Program-made: the position numbers and the translations under genes | Assembly (NCBI RefSeq): GCF_042242105.1 | Contig: NC_092014.1 | Location: forward strand, 1,686,374 to 1,750,373 | DNA from: Pempheris klunzingeri | Lineage: Eukaryota > Chordata > Actinopteri > Acropomatiformes > Pempheridae | Direction of reading: 5' to 3' | DNA: 64,000 bases | Notes under the pieces: model-generated | Told to the model about the DNA's origin: nothing | What the model saw: only the letters and a program-made list of their open reading frames with translations | Database searches by the model: none | Part shown: positions 22,503 through 42,589 of the stretch, in pieces | Numbering within the stretch: position 1 is the stretch's first letter | Layout: each line of letters opens with the position of its first letter

Positions 22503-22670
22503 GTGTGTGTTGGCTGACAGAGGACAACATGTGTCTGGTACTGACCGCGATGGAAGAACTACTCACATCTTTTATCTGTTTTTCAGTTAAAGTAGTGACG
22601 CCCCTCTGCAGAAGTAAAAGTCCATCCTGCACTCAAAATCTCACCAAGCACAAAACTATAACCAGCAAAA

Positions 22671-22707
<37 letters not shown>

Positions 22708-22989
22708 AGAAAACACTCCTAAAACCTGAACATCATCGGCGTGTCCCAAACGTCTTTATTGGAAAACGTTGAGTCCTGATTCAAAGCGGTTCAGGAGGTT
22801 TGTGGTGCCACAGTGACCCTCTGAAGCAGCAGGTTTCTGTCCGATCGGCTCTGGAAATCCTTAAAAACCCACACGATAAGAGGCGAAGCGCTTCCCCCCA
22901 GACCCTCCCTTTAATCCGACCATCTCACCGTAATTTAAGACCACAGACATGAAGACACGTGAACACCAGGCATCTATAAATCACTTTGC
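21144..22989. other. interval between convergent spred2 and actr2 ends
   Basis: No gene is seen. It contains (GT)n at 22,103-22,169, a (CA)n run that passes directly into GTGTGTGTGT at 22,472-22,510, and (CA)n at 22,671-22,706. The remainder shows nothing I can name. Confidence 0.5.
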
Positions 22990-22995
22990 TTTATT
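22990..22995 (-). terminator. candidate actr2 polyadenylation signal
   Basis: AATAAA on the minus strand (plus text 'tttatt') lies in an AT-rich context. A second candidate is at about 22,754-22,759. If used, the actr2 3'UTR would be about 5 kb and contain several repeats, so a closer, weaker site is also possible. Confidence 0.25.
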
Positions 22996-24859
22996 TAAAT
23001 CAGCGGTTGGCAGTTATGCTATAAACAAAAGACAAAAAGGACGACCAGCAAGAATAACTGTACTTGGCACTTGATGACCGTGTTGTCAAGAGGAAACTAT
23101 ACATTTACATTTGTCGGCCAAGTGCCTCCGATGTACACGTTAAGAGCCGAGACGGAAAACCACAAATACCAGCTTTGACGTGGTCTCCTTTTCCTGACAC
23201 CAGATTCTCAATAAGATCACAAATAACCAAACCACTTTCTCTCCTGTGATCCCAAACCCACAAATTCATCTTCAGTACAGCCAAGAAAGAGGCAGCGGCG
23301 GAGGAGAGAGAAGAGCGGCCACGAGGAAACCTTCAGATTCCTGACTGACTGGACTCTTCAGTCCTCTAAACGTCCCACAGTTGGTCCATTCGTTGAACCC
23401 AGGATGCGTTCAGGGTTCGACTTCACATCCGTCACACAGTTTTTGGTCCTGATGACGTCGCCAAAATCATCCCGACATGCAACGACTTCAGCTGACGTCG
23501 TCTCCGCGGAAAACTGAGGCGTTTTTCAATGGAAAAGGTTGTAATCATATAAATCATCTCGCCTGACTTAAATATTCACGTGACGTGACAGTCGGTCAAA
23601 ATTACTTCATTCCACTCTGTAAAAAGGAGTCTTGTTATTGCTGAGGGACAAAGTGAAACGATCACCTGCAACTAAAACTGATGATGTGGACGAAACAACC
23701 GGGCTGGTTTGATCTCATCACTACGACGGCGTATCAGGGCCACTGTACGTTAAACAATAACTGGAGATTGAGGTCATAAATTGGGATAAAAAACACCTTG
23801 GATGTTCTGAGATTCAAGTGATGAGTTTTCAGAGAAAAAACTTGAATATTCTCATAAATCTGGGTTTGAAAAAAAATAATCTGGTGATTCTGGGCTGAAA
23901 TTATGAATTTTCGCTAAATCCAAAATATTTTACGATCCGATCTTATAAACGACGAGCAGCACGTCTGTGGTTCATTTTCCGTTTTCATCTCCAATATCCA
24001 AGATTTTATCACATAAATTTTGGAGTTTTTCCTCTGAATATTGCACCCCTTCCCCGGCTACGTAATTTCTAAAATTGTTTTTGTATTTCTTTTTTACATT
24101 CAGTGGCCCCGATACGCTGCTGTACATTAAAAATATACCGTGTTGGCTGATTGGGTTACGAGACACTGCGACACAGAGTAGAAGCAAAAGGCAAAACAGC
24201 TGAAAACGATAAATAAATCATGTCGACAGCTGTGTTAGCATCGCAAAGCTAAAGTTGATACCATTAGCTCTCATCTCATCACTTTTTAATCGAATTTCTA
24301 CGTCGCTTGGCGAAAGAACACTCAGATTTAGCTCAACCAATGAGATCATTTATGATCCCAGAATCATTCGCATCATTAACTCCCACTGTTTGTCGGCGCT
24401 AAACTCCTTTTCTCCTCCCCGACCAACACGAGGAGTTACTCCCAATTGGAGGTTTCCTCTTACAAACAGGATATGTTTCATTTTGTTCATATGTGAACTA
24501 TGAATTTCGTTCACCGCGCTGTAGAACTGCAGACTGACTGAACCCAGATCAGCCGTTCAGGGCAGAAAGCTTCACTGTGACCCTCAGTGAAACAACAACG
24601 AACAGAAGTCCGTCAGAGGAAAAAGGCAAAAACAAAACACACAAAGCACATTAATGATCAGGAACAGTGAAGGAAACAGAAGTAAGTAAACAAAACGTGG
24701 AATTGAAAGCGCGGTGCATTATTGTCACTAGAGGAATGAATAGCGATGATCCAGGACGGTCACATAACGGATCACAGTCCAGGATCCCAGGATCTAAAAC
24801 TCTCCGGCTGGTTTGCATCGGTTAATTCCAGTATCTTTAAACCCGAGTTCTATTTCATA

Positions 24860-25497
24860 TATCCTGGTGTTTAAATGACTGGTAGGTAGTAAAAGTGTTG
24901 GAATTGGTCCAGTAGATCACCTCAGCCGGCAGCCGCGAAACAGGATGCAATGATATAAGAGCTGTTATATCACTCTCTTCAAAGCCACCAGACTCCATTG
25001 ATAAAAACAGTAATTTTACTATGTAGAACATGTGACTGTGTGTTGTGACTTTGTGGTGTTTGGAAAGGTTACTTCAGATCTAAACTAACCGTCTGAAAAA
25101 AACAGTCACAATAACACAAACAAACACAAACAAACTAACCGATGGAGGCAGCAGCAGAGCAGCAGCTCCTGTGTCCTGTTCTCTAAAATCCCTGTTTTTA
25201 TGAATGTAGTCTGGTGTGTGTGCAGAGAGCGATATAACGGCTGTTTGTGGTTAAACCAAAAGGATCTTCCAGGTCTCTCTCTGTAGGGATCCTTTCCATG
25301 ATGCTGTCACACACTTAGAATAACACTCTGAGCCTGTTAGTGGATCAAACAAGCTCTTTTAGTGGACCTACTGTGATCAGGTGCAGTTGTCCCAAAGGAT
25401 CATGTTGCAGCCCGTTTGGTGTCTGCTGGCTGAGGTGATCTACTGGACCAGTTCCAACACTTTTAATACCTACCAGTCACTCACACACCAGGATGTG
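24860..25497. mobile_element. fold-back element, copy C (most complete)
   Basis: The outer arms are complementary over about 65 bp: 'actggtaggtagtaaaagtg' and 'ggtccagtagatcacctcag' on the left, against 'ctgaggtgatctactggacc' and 'cacttttaatacctaccagt' on the right. Inner arms repeat the 'agactccattgataaaaaca' and 'gtttttatgaatgtagtctg' pairing. There is no coding frame. It is the best of the three copies in this window. Confidence 0.75.
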
Positions 25498-26341
25498 GAC
25501 ACAGAGAGGATCATGGGTTTAAAACTACCAGTATTACCCATTAAAGTTTTAGGTCTGCAACTAACTAATTATTCCTGCTAATTATTTTCTCTCAAATCAA
25601 ATAATAATTTGCCATATGATTATCAGCAGTTTAATTTGTCAGCTGACTTAATTGATTTATCAGTCGAGCTTTGTCCTAAGAGGCTTCACATGCTCACAAA
25701 CATGCTGCTTGTTTTAATTAACCTGACATGTCAAAATAAGAGGAACACCTCTGAATGTGAGAGCCATGTGGGTTTGATTGAGGGTAAATCATGTTTCTCG
25801 TTACTTTACAATCACAATTTCCCACATTATAGGACAATAAAAAGACTGCCTGCCATCTTTCTTGTAATTAATTCTTCCCCAACTAGTTTTAGGAGCTGCT
25901 CTGTGACTTAAATGGCGACGCAGGACGTTGACATGAAGTGTGACGGTCCTGGATCGAGACTAAGGAATGACCCGATGCTTCGTAGTCGCTGGGGAATGGA
26001 AACTGTTCTCTCACGACTCCTCTGTGATCTGAAATCGCTGGTTTGTTGTTGGTAAACTGGATACAGAGACAAATCAAACCCATTAAAAAGCTCCAACTGG
26101 CCCGTTTCCAAACGCCAAAACTCTGCTCACCACAACAAATCAAACCCTCCAACACCGAAGACAAGAAAACTCAAACATTTTTTTTGTCATCTCACGTCTT
26201 TGCACTTAAATCAGACCTCCTGTGGAAGATAAGAGCCGCTCAATGAGGCGAGCAAATGTTCCCACAAAGAGACGACGCGAGGACGGACAAGCGAGGCGCC
26301 GAGTTAAAAATGGCCGCCAAACTTTAAACCGGAAACATGTC

Positions 26342-26364
26342 GGGGGGGGGGGGGGGGGGGGGGG
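26342..26364. repeat. G23 homopolymer
   Basis: 23 consecutive G bases on the plus strand. The length is prone to sequencing error. Shorter G runs occur at 21,291, 26,560 and 26,739. Confidence 0.9.
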
Positions 26365-26650
26365 TGATCTGTGTTTTAAAGGACACAGCATGTAATGATC
26401 ATGTGACACATTTTTCACATGGCGGAGGCCTCGTTTTCAAAAAAGGAACTTAAATGCAACACTAATAATCATAATAATAATAATAATAATAATCGTCATC
26501 ATCTTCAACTTCAAAACAGCCAGGAGGTCATTGTGACCACAGGTGAGCTGCTCTCAGAAGGGGGGGGGGACTAAATTAGGACACCTGGACTTTATCAAAG
26601 TAAACTGGACTGTTTGAGCCTCTTTAATGCCTTCGGTGCTTATTTCACCT

Positions 26651-27811
26651 GTAAAGGAATAGTTCAACATTTTGGAAGACACGCATTTGCTTTCTCGCCA
26701 AGAGTTAGCTTAGCTTAGCTTAGCATAAAGGCTGGAAGGGGGGGGGGGCGCAAGAGTAAAACCAGCACATCGTGGTTTTCCAGGAGGACGTGAGAGGGAC
26801 TACCTCTCGGCCGGCAACAACAACTTCAAAAAGTCGTGAAAATGATTCTTCCGCTCTGCTAATTATTCAGCGTGTGCACGTTTTCTTCTTCTTCTGCTCT
26901 CCTTGCAGGGGACAGACTGACGATTGTTCCACCGCTATGCTAATTCAGAGGAGAAGAAGAAGAACTGTTATCCCGCCGCGACACGTTTTCTGCTCCGTGT
27001 TCTTCTTCTTGTGCTCCTTCATTTCAATCACTCTCCTCAGTGCAGCGCCAGTCTCCCTCTAGTGGTGAGTTACAGTATGGCGACATGTTAAATGCACAAA
27101 AATAACGAACAGAGAAGGATTTTCTCCTCGTGAAAGTAGCAGAAGAAATTAATAAATGTATAAAAAAAAAATAGAAATGCTGTGTGAACCTCCGCATTTT
27201 AACGCAAAAATTTACTTAAATCATGTTTAGGTTCCTTCACAAGTCAAATTATTTAACAGAAAAGCACGCAGTGGAGGTGGAGCACTGTTTCAGCCCTGAG
27301 AGGCGTCTGCAGGTCTTCCTTTGAGGGCGGGGCAGCCTGTATGTAGCCTGAGAGGCGACACCCAGGGTGTTAAAAACCCCTCTCTGCTGCTCATTACTGT
27401 ACTGTTACTATCACTACTAATGACTTTTATCAACTCTGCTCTGCTTCATGCCGGCCTGACGGTAAAGGGACAATGTTTAGAAATTAGTCAGCCAGGAAAT
27501 AGTCAAGCAAAAACCCCCCACCCCCAAAAAAGCAGCTCGTCCAGGGTGCTGGCAGGCAGATTTTGTTACCTTAGCAGAGACGCTGACGAAGCCCGAAGGC
27601 TGAAATGCATCAGTTCTCTTGTGCTGCTGAACAAAAGGATAAACAGACTTCTCTGCTGACGGCTCGGTGGTTTTACACTTGGAGTCGAGCCGGCCAGGTG
27701 AGTTGTGTTTTACCTTCGGACAGCAGCAGAAGCTAAGCTAACCACCTCCAGCTGCAGCCCGACGGGAGCACTTATGAGAGCACTTCCTAAAATGTTGTAC
27801 TATTCCTTTAC
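26651..27811. mobile_element. 1.16-kb element with ~25-bp inverted ends
   Basis: The left end 'gtaaaggaatagttcaacat' is matched by the right end 'gttgtactattcctttac'; 23 of 25 end positions pair. Just inside, 'gttagcttagcttagcttag' on the left faces 'agctaagctaacc' on the right, so it belongs to the same fold-back family as 16,346-16,529 but is much larger. No protein is recognised inside. Confidence 0.6.
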
Positions 27812-28065
27812 ATGGCACTGAAAACATCATTCTCAGTATTTCTGTGTTGCCAGTAAATATTCAAAAACTCCGCCATGAGACTTCTTACCCCAAATCTCCA
27901 CATCCTTCATCCCTCTCTCCCCTCCTCCCTCCCTCCCCTACGGTGTGACCATCCAGACACATCAAGGTAAGCGATGCATGGATACCAGCTGACGGGGTGG
28001 ATGGGTGAGGTGGGGTGGAGGGTGTGGGGGTGAGTGGGAAGTGTTTTTGCTCGTTTGTTTGCGTT

Positions 28066-37204
<9,139 letters not shown>

Positions 37205-37985
37205 GTTTGGTCCCTGAATTCAGCAGCAGCCTCCCACTGCCTGCACAACCAGCTAACGCCAAGCTAGCCCAGCACCCGGAAGCAACACGCCCAGCACTTC
37301 CGGCGTCGCTCCTTCAGAATAAAACCACTATCTCCACAACGAGGAGGCTGCATTTACTCCAGTTCTGCACTTAACTAAAATTTTTAAATACTTACTTTTC
37401 CGCTGCTTCGCTACAATTCAGAGGCAAATATTGTGGCCCACTTTTTACTCCACTGCAGATCCACCTTAATAATTCAAAATACAACTAACAGATACATTTT
37501 GATGTAAAAAATTTAGCTCAAGAAAAAACCTTAATTGGTGTCCTGGGGAGAAATGTAAAAGCTTTGCAAGCAAGTAGTTAAAATTCACGAACACATTACT
37601 GAGTACTTTTTATTTGTAGTACTTTAAAGCGTTGGAGCTTTGAGCTGTCAGACAAATGAGTAGAAGTAGGTTGTAAACTTGCATAAGATGGAAACACTCA
37701 AATAAAGTACAAGTACTATGAATGTCTACTCTTGCACAGTACTTGAGTCGGTTTAGTTGCATTGCTCCACTGAACACTGAGTAAAGAAAGTTTGAACTCA
37801 ATGGAAATAATAATCAGAAATATGTAATTCTGATAAATATTTCTGATGGTAAAATGGTTCCACACCAATTTGTTGAAACGTCATTACTACTCCAAAAACC
37901 TTTTTAAACCAGCAGCAGCTGAATTCTTGGTCACGTTGGGAGGCGGCACAACCAGTAATAAAAACATGATGACTCAGGTGTTTAT
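37205..37985. promoter_or_regulatory. actr2 5' region and spacer before the TRIM array
   Basis: The ~120 bp just beyond the actr2 ATG should hold its 5'UTR and promoter; no TATA box is evident. About 37,370-37,800 is made of 'tactttttactccactgcag', 'aataaagtacaagtact' and 'cagtacttgagtcgg' phrases of a common fish repeat. Homology to the TRIM array starts sharply at 37,986. Confidence 0.45.
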
Positions 37986-38181
37986 CACCAACTGTGTAAA
38001 TCAGAGGGAGGAAACAGAGGAGGAGCAGAGCTTCAACGTCACACTGCAGAACTGAAAGTAAAGTCAGTCAGAGTGGCAGCCAGGCAGCCGTGGAGACACG
38101 TCTGTGTTTCTGTCTGAAGAAAATCCAGACTGACTTCATCAGGTCTCCTCAACAACACAGCAGAGCCTCTGCCAAACACTG
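37986..38181 (+). other. 5' non-coding exon of TRIM copy 1
   Basis: A 196-bp segment ends at a strong donor (CTG/GTGAGTAC). The acceptor 'ttcccactgtgtgcag' lies at 39,190, three bases before the ATG. All four units preserve the donor, intron and acceptor. The transcription start is not known, so the left end is only the homology border. Confidence 0.6.
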
Positions 38182-38480
38182 GTGAGTACAGATGATCACA
38201 TTTACAGCTTCAATCACCAGGATCAACACAAAGCTTCAGCTCCGCTCAGCAGGAAGTTCCACATTTCACACTTGTGACGTTGGTTAAAGTAGAACTACGG
38301 CTGTTTGTCCAGCGACCACTTTAACAGCTTTAAACAGCCTCTGTGTGTCAGCTCTCAGGACTTTAGGGACTTTAAACTGATTCTCTGTGGTTTGGAGTTT
38401 AGTTTCACTCTCACTTTCCTGCTGTCATTACTGTTTACTGATCACTACATGCAGCCATACTGCTTCCTGTTTCCTCTACT

Positions 38481-38536
38481 GCTTCACAATAAAGGCTTTC
38501 CAGCAGAGAGCCAGCAGGAGGCTTTTAATGTGAAGC
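38481..38536. repeat. 56-bp palindrome in TRIM intron 1
   Basis: Arms 'gcttcacaataaaggc' and 'gcttttaatgtgaagc'. Same family as 32,656-32,708. Copies in the other units are at 45,307-45,362, 53,106-53,161 and 60,524-60,579. Confidence 0.65.
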
Positions 38537-38795
38537 ACCAAGAGGAAATGGAACATGTTTCTCATCAGGTATTCAGGGAACAGTGAGGATCCTGGGCGTC
38601 GGCCAAAACAGTGATGTCACATAGATGAAACTGAACACGACTGACTAATATCATCACTTTGCACCCAAAGTACCTGAAACATTTAGTCCCAGGAATCTTT
38701 TTTCAAGGAACTTAAAGGCTCCTTCAGCCAGTTGTTGTCTAAAAGACCTGTGAAGATCAGGAAAGTTAGCCCGCTGACGCCTGTAGGCTCCATCA

Positions 38796-39090
38796 TATCT
38801 TAAAGAGCTCATGGTACCGTACTACCCCACTGGAGCTCTGAGCTCCCAGACTGCAGCCGACTGGTGGCTCCTAAAGTCCTCTGAAGTAGTGATGGAGCCA
38901 GAGCTTTCAGCTATCAGGCTCCTCTCCTGTGGAATCTGCTTCCAGTTTGGGTTCGGGAGTCAAACACCTCTACATTTCAGAGAGGGTCAAAAACCTCCAC
39001 TTAGTGATGAAGCCTATAGTTTAGGGCTGGTTCAGGCCTTGGACCAGCCTCTAGTGATGCTGCTGTAGGCTCAGACTGCCGGGGGATGTT
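38796..39090 (+). repeat. non-LTR retroelement 3' fragment in the TRIM intron
   Basis: 'aggctcctctcctgtggaat', 'ccagtttgggttcggga' and 'agcctatagtttagggctgg' match the degenerate C-terminal and 3'UTR region of an abundant fish LINE. The 85-codon frame across it is a relic, not a gene. It is co-duplicated at 45,622-45,916, 53,421-53,715 and 60,839-61,133. Confidence 0.65.
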
Positions 39091-39192
39091 ATTATTATTC
39101 ATGTATTAACTATTGTCATGTTTTCCACTGGTACCATGTTTTTAGTTTTTTGACTACACTGTTCTTCCTTTTCTTTCCCACTGTGTGCAGAC

Positions 39193-40833
39193 ATGGCTGC
39201 TGCAAACTATCTGAGATCTGAAGATCAGTTTCTGTGCTCCATCTGTCTGGATGTGCTCACTGATCCCGTCACCACACCATGTGGACACAACTTCTGCAAA
39301 ACCTGCATCACTGAACACTGGAACACTAACGACCGGTTTCTGTGTCCCTTGTGTAACAAGGCTTTTACCACAAGACCTGATTTGTGTGTCAACACTTTGC
39401 TCTCTGAGATGGTCTCTCAGTTCAGACAGTCAGCTCAACAGGACGCCAGCAGCAGCAGCTCAGAGCAACAAGTGTCCAAACCAGGAGAAGTTCCCTGTGA
39501 CGTCTGTGCTGGAACCAAACTGAAGGCCCTGAAGTCCTGCCTGGTGTGTCTGGTCTCCTACTGTGAGACTCACCTGGAGCCTCATCTGACAGCTTCACGT
39601 CTGAAAAGACACCAGCTGATCGACCCTGTGGAGAACCTGGACAGCAGGATGTGTACGAAGCACGATAAACCTCTGGAGCTGTTCTGTAAGACCGACCAGA
39701 CGTGTATCTGTGTGCTCTGCTCTGTTTTAGACCACAAGACACATGAGTTTGTTCCTCTGAAAGAAGAATATGAAGGACAGAAGGCCGAGCTGGGGAAGAC
39801 AGAGGCTGAAATCCAGCAGATGATCCTGAAGAGACGACTGAAGATTGAGGAGATCAAACGGTCAGCTGACCTCAGTCAGGAAGATGCAGACAGAGAGATA
39901 GCAGAAGGTGTTCAGGTCTTCACTTCTCTGAAGGAGCGTGTTGAGAGAGGCCAGGCAGAGCTCATCAACACCATCAAAGAGAAGCAGGAAAGAGCAGAAA
40001 AACAGGCCCAAGCTTTCATCAGAGAGCTGGAACAGGAAATCTCTGAGCTGATGAAGAGGAGGACTGAGGTGGAGCAGCTCTCACGCTCTGAAGACCACCT
40101 CCATCTCCTCCAGAGTGTCCAGACCCTCAACACCAACCAGCCTCCAGCCACCAGGGACTGGACAGAGGTCAGCGTCCCTCCACCGTCCTATGAGGGGACT
40201 GTGAGCAGAGCTGTGGCTCAGCTGGAGGAGGATCTCAGTAAAGAGATGATCAAAGCTGAGCTGAGGAGGGTCCAGCAGTTTGCAGTGGATGTGACTCTTG
40301 ATCCTGATACAGCAAATCCTGATCTCATCCTGTCTGATGATGGGAAACAAGTGTATGATAGTGATGTGGAGAAGAATCTCCCAGACAATCCAGAGAGGTT
40401 TTCTAAGTCTACCTGTGTCTTAGGAGAGCAGAGTTTCTCTTCAGGCAGATTCTACTTTGAGGTTCAGGTTAAAGAAAAAACTGAATGGACTTTAGGAGTG
40501 GCCAGAGAGTCGATCAACAGGAAAGAGATCATCATACTGAGCCCTAAGAATGGTTACTGGACTGTATGGTTGAGGAATGGGAATGAGTACAAAGCTGCTG
40601 GTAACCCTTCAGTCCTTCTCTCTCTGAGGTCTCAGCTTCAGAAGGTGGGGGTGTTTGTGGACTATGAGGACGGTCTGGTCTCCTTTTATGACGTAGATGC
40701 TGCAGCTCTCATCTACTCCTTCACCAGCTGCTCCTTCACTGAGAAACTCTTCCCCTTCTTCAGTCCGGGTAATAATGATGGAGGCAAAAACTCTGCCCCT
40801 CTGATCATCTCTCCTGTACACGCAGTAGACTGA
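39193..40833 (+). CDS. TRIM copy 1: RING/B-box/coiled-coil/PRY-SPRY E3 ligase, bloodthirsty-like
   Basis: A single exon of 546 residues. RING C3HC4 uses C15, C18, C30, H32, C35, C38, C51 and C54. A B-box1-like Cys/His cluster spans about 102-140, and B-box2 spans 154-184 (C154, H157, C165, D168, C173, C176, H181, H184). The coiled coil is about 190-300, PRY from about 366 (LDPDTANP), and SPRY from about 415 to the end (GRFYFEVQV, YEDGLVSFYDV). The start is supported by the acceptor 3 nt upstream and an ACATGG context. RING-TRIM proteins are ubiquitin ligases that dimerise by the coiled coil and recognise targets with PRY-SPRY; many fish members act in antiviral innate immunity. The wording resembles teleost bloodthirsty-related/TRIM39-like genes more than finTRIMs, by recall only. 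It lacks three residues (KKL-type) after M352 present in the other copies, and its B-box2 is the most divergent (CICVLC..DHKTH). Confidence 0.92.
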   Translation: MAAANYLRSEDQFLCSICLDVLTDPVTTPCGHNFCKTCITEHWNTNDRFLCPLCNKAFTTRPDLCVNTLLSEMVSQFRQSAQQDASSSSSEQQVSKPGEVPCDVCAGTKLKALKSCLVCLVSYCETHLEPHLTASRLKRHQLIDPVENLDSRMCTKHDKPLELFCKTDQTCICVLCSVLDHKTHEFVPLKEEYEGQKAELGKTEAEIQQMILKRRLKIEEIKRSADLSQEDADREIAEGVQVFTSLKERVERGQAELINTIKEKQERAEKQAQAFIRELEQEISELMKRRTEVEQLSRSEDHLHLLQSVQTLNTNQPPATRDWTEVSVPPPSYEGTVSRAVAQLEEDLSKEMIKAELRRVQQFAVDVTLDPDTANPDLILSDDGKQVYDSDVEKNLPDNPERFSKSTCVLGEQSFSSGRFYFEVQVKEKTEWTLGVARESINRKEIIILSPKNGYWTVWLRNGNEYKAAGNPSVLLSLRSQLQKVGVFVDYEDGLVSFYDVDAAALIYSFTSCSFTEKLFPFFSPGNNDGGKNSAPLIISPVHAVD

Positions 40834-41367
40834 TGACTTCTCTTATTTCATGTGATGATTTACTGCATTTAAGAGAGTGAATGAACATTTATAGTGTCAA
40901 CGAAATATCTGATTTCATACAGAATCTGTTTGCTTTGGTGATTGATTTATATGGATCCATCACAGAGGAAACACGTCAGTTTGCTGATTTTTGGGTCATT
41001 TGTTTCTGTTTTATTACTGTTCTTCTATTTGATGTGCAGCCACAGAAAACATGCTGCTGAATATTTCACTGTGTCGTCAACAGTTCGGTCCATTACATAC
41101 CTGCAGTGTCTACAGAGAACAGCTTGTCTTTGTTATGACGGCTACAAAAACTTAATGGACAAAGTCATTAATAGAACTGATGCAGAATTTTCTATGTGAT
41201 GTGAAAAGTGGTTTGGTGAATTACTGGTGGCTTTGGTCAGTTTTTATGTGGTTTGTGAATAATTTGTGGTTCATGGTGAATAATCTGTAAATGTGTGACA
41301 ACAATGGAGAGAGGTAATTACTGGATTTAAAGACATTAAAGAGCTGTTTCTGCCAATCATCAATAAA
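40834..41367 (+). other. TRIM copy 1 3' region to AATAAA
   Basis: Likely 3'UTR ending near AATAAA (41,362-41,367), with another AATAAA in 'cacaataaactcaca' about 300 bp on. It includes an 82-codon frame from ATG 40,951 to 41,199 that is preserved in all four units and encodes one hydrophobic segment (SLLIFGSFVSVLLLFFYLM). Its coding status is unproven. Confidence 0.5.
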
Positions 41368-42244
41368 TAGTTTGAAAAATGGGCTTTGATTCTGTGGAAA
41401 TCTTCAGGGTTTTAACCGTTTGCCTTCAGCCCGACCGTGTGCTTCCTGCTGTTTGACTAAAATGACTTTTACCTTCTTCACATGTTCAGTAAAATCCACA
41501 CGTCGTCCTGCTTGTGAATCATTTCATTGGTGCAGCCTGAACTCACTCATCTCCCTGGCAGGTTTTGGGGTGAGTACGGGAGAGACGGCCGGGACGGATA
41601 TGATGAGGGTCACATGACTGACGGGGGAGGGCGGCCGACCAGACTGCTCCTCTTCCCAGCTTCTCACAATAAACTCACATATGAACTCATCCTTTCTGTC
41701 TTAAACTGTAACATAACACCTCACTCATCAAAAACACTTCATTCACCTTCAAACTCCTGAAAATGCTCAGAAAAGGGGAAAGTTTGAACACCTACAGTTC
41801 TGTGACAACTGAAGACCATGTGACACGGTCAAAAACTCTGGAAGAAGACAACAAGTGGCCCTTGAGTTGAGAGTTTTTGGCAGACTGACGTTTTCAAACT
41901 AAACAAAATGATGTTTTCCAACGGCACACTCTGGTTTCACTTTATAACAAGAAGAAACATCTGTGGTATCAAATACTGAGATATCACATGATGTAAATAT
42001 AAAGTATTGATTAAGATGTGGTAGGAACTGATACACGATGGTTAGTATGACAGGAGTGTTGATCAAATAACCAAGGTAGTAGAAGATGTAACCAATCAAT
42101 AAGCATGAAACAATGCAACCAAATATCACATTTTATACTCTGTTTTAAATATAGGATTTTTTTTAACACTTTGTTTAAAAAATGCAGAAAGAGGAAACCA
42201 GAACCTTAAAGGTGTAAATTGACGTGAAAGTATTGTTTAAAAAG

Positions 42245-42589
42245 TGTTGAGGAGGAGCTGGAACCTAATAGTGCCAGCAGATGGTGCTGTAGGATAAAGA
42301 CAAAATAATAGCTGCTCAGTGGAAGCTCACAAGGTCGGACAAAGTGATCAGGTCAAGTGGAGTTCAGAGGGACAAACTCCTCCTCATCAAAGGTGGTATA
42401 ATTTCATTGGGTGGGGAAAGATGCTAGGGGGCAGGCAGATGCTGGTTTTGGGTTATAAAAGATGGAACCTGTGCATTGTTTAGTCAGAACTGTTTGTTTG
42501 GGCTTTGTTGTCGACAATAAACCTCCACTGTGCTGAACTCTGAACTCTCCCGGTGCCTATTTGGATGATTTACTCTTTGGTTTTTGACA
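42245..42589 (+). mobile_element. LTR-like segment in unit 1 spacer
   Basis: Starts TGTTGAGG and ends TTTTTGACA. It carries a TATA box 'gttataaaag' about 55 nt before 'acaataaacc', the layout of a retroviral-type LTR. Equal-length 345-bp copies occur in units 2 and 3. No target duplication is visible, so this remains a candidate. Confidence 0.35.

Larger units (their letters stand above)
22996..28065 (-). other. actr2 3'UTR and downstream region
   Basis: No coding sequence is recognised. It holds a 640-bp fold-back element, a G23 run and a 1.16-kb inverted-repeat element, listed separately. About 23,100-24,850 and 25,500-26,300 look like unique sequence. A 71-codon minus-strand frame near 24,000 has no recognisable domain. 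Confidence 0.4.

Noticed and set aside
23972-24187. 71-codon minus-strand frame downstream of actr2
   Set aside because: No recognisable domain, no splice context, AT-rich sequence and modest length expected by chance.
38811-39068. 85-codon frame conserved in all four TRIM introns
   Set aside because: It overlies a fish LINE 3' fragment between a good donor and acceptor. Conservation follows from recent duplication.
39582-40350. Several minus-strand frames opposite each TRIM exon
   Set aside because: Shadows of the TRIM coding sequence, repeated identically in each copy.
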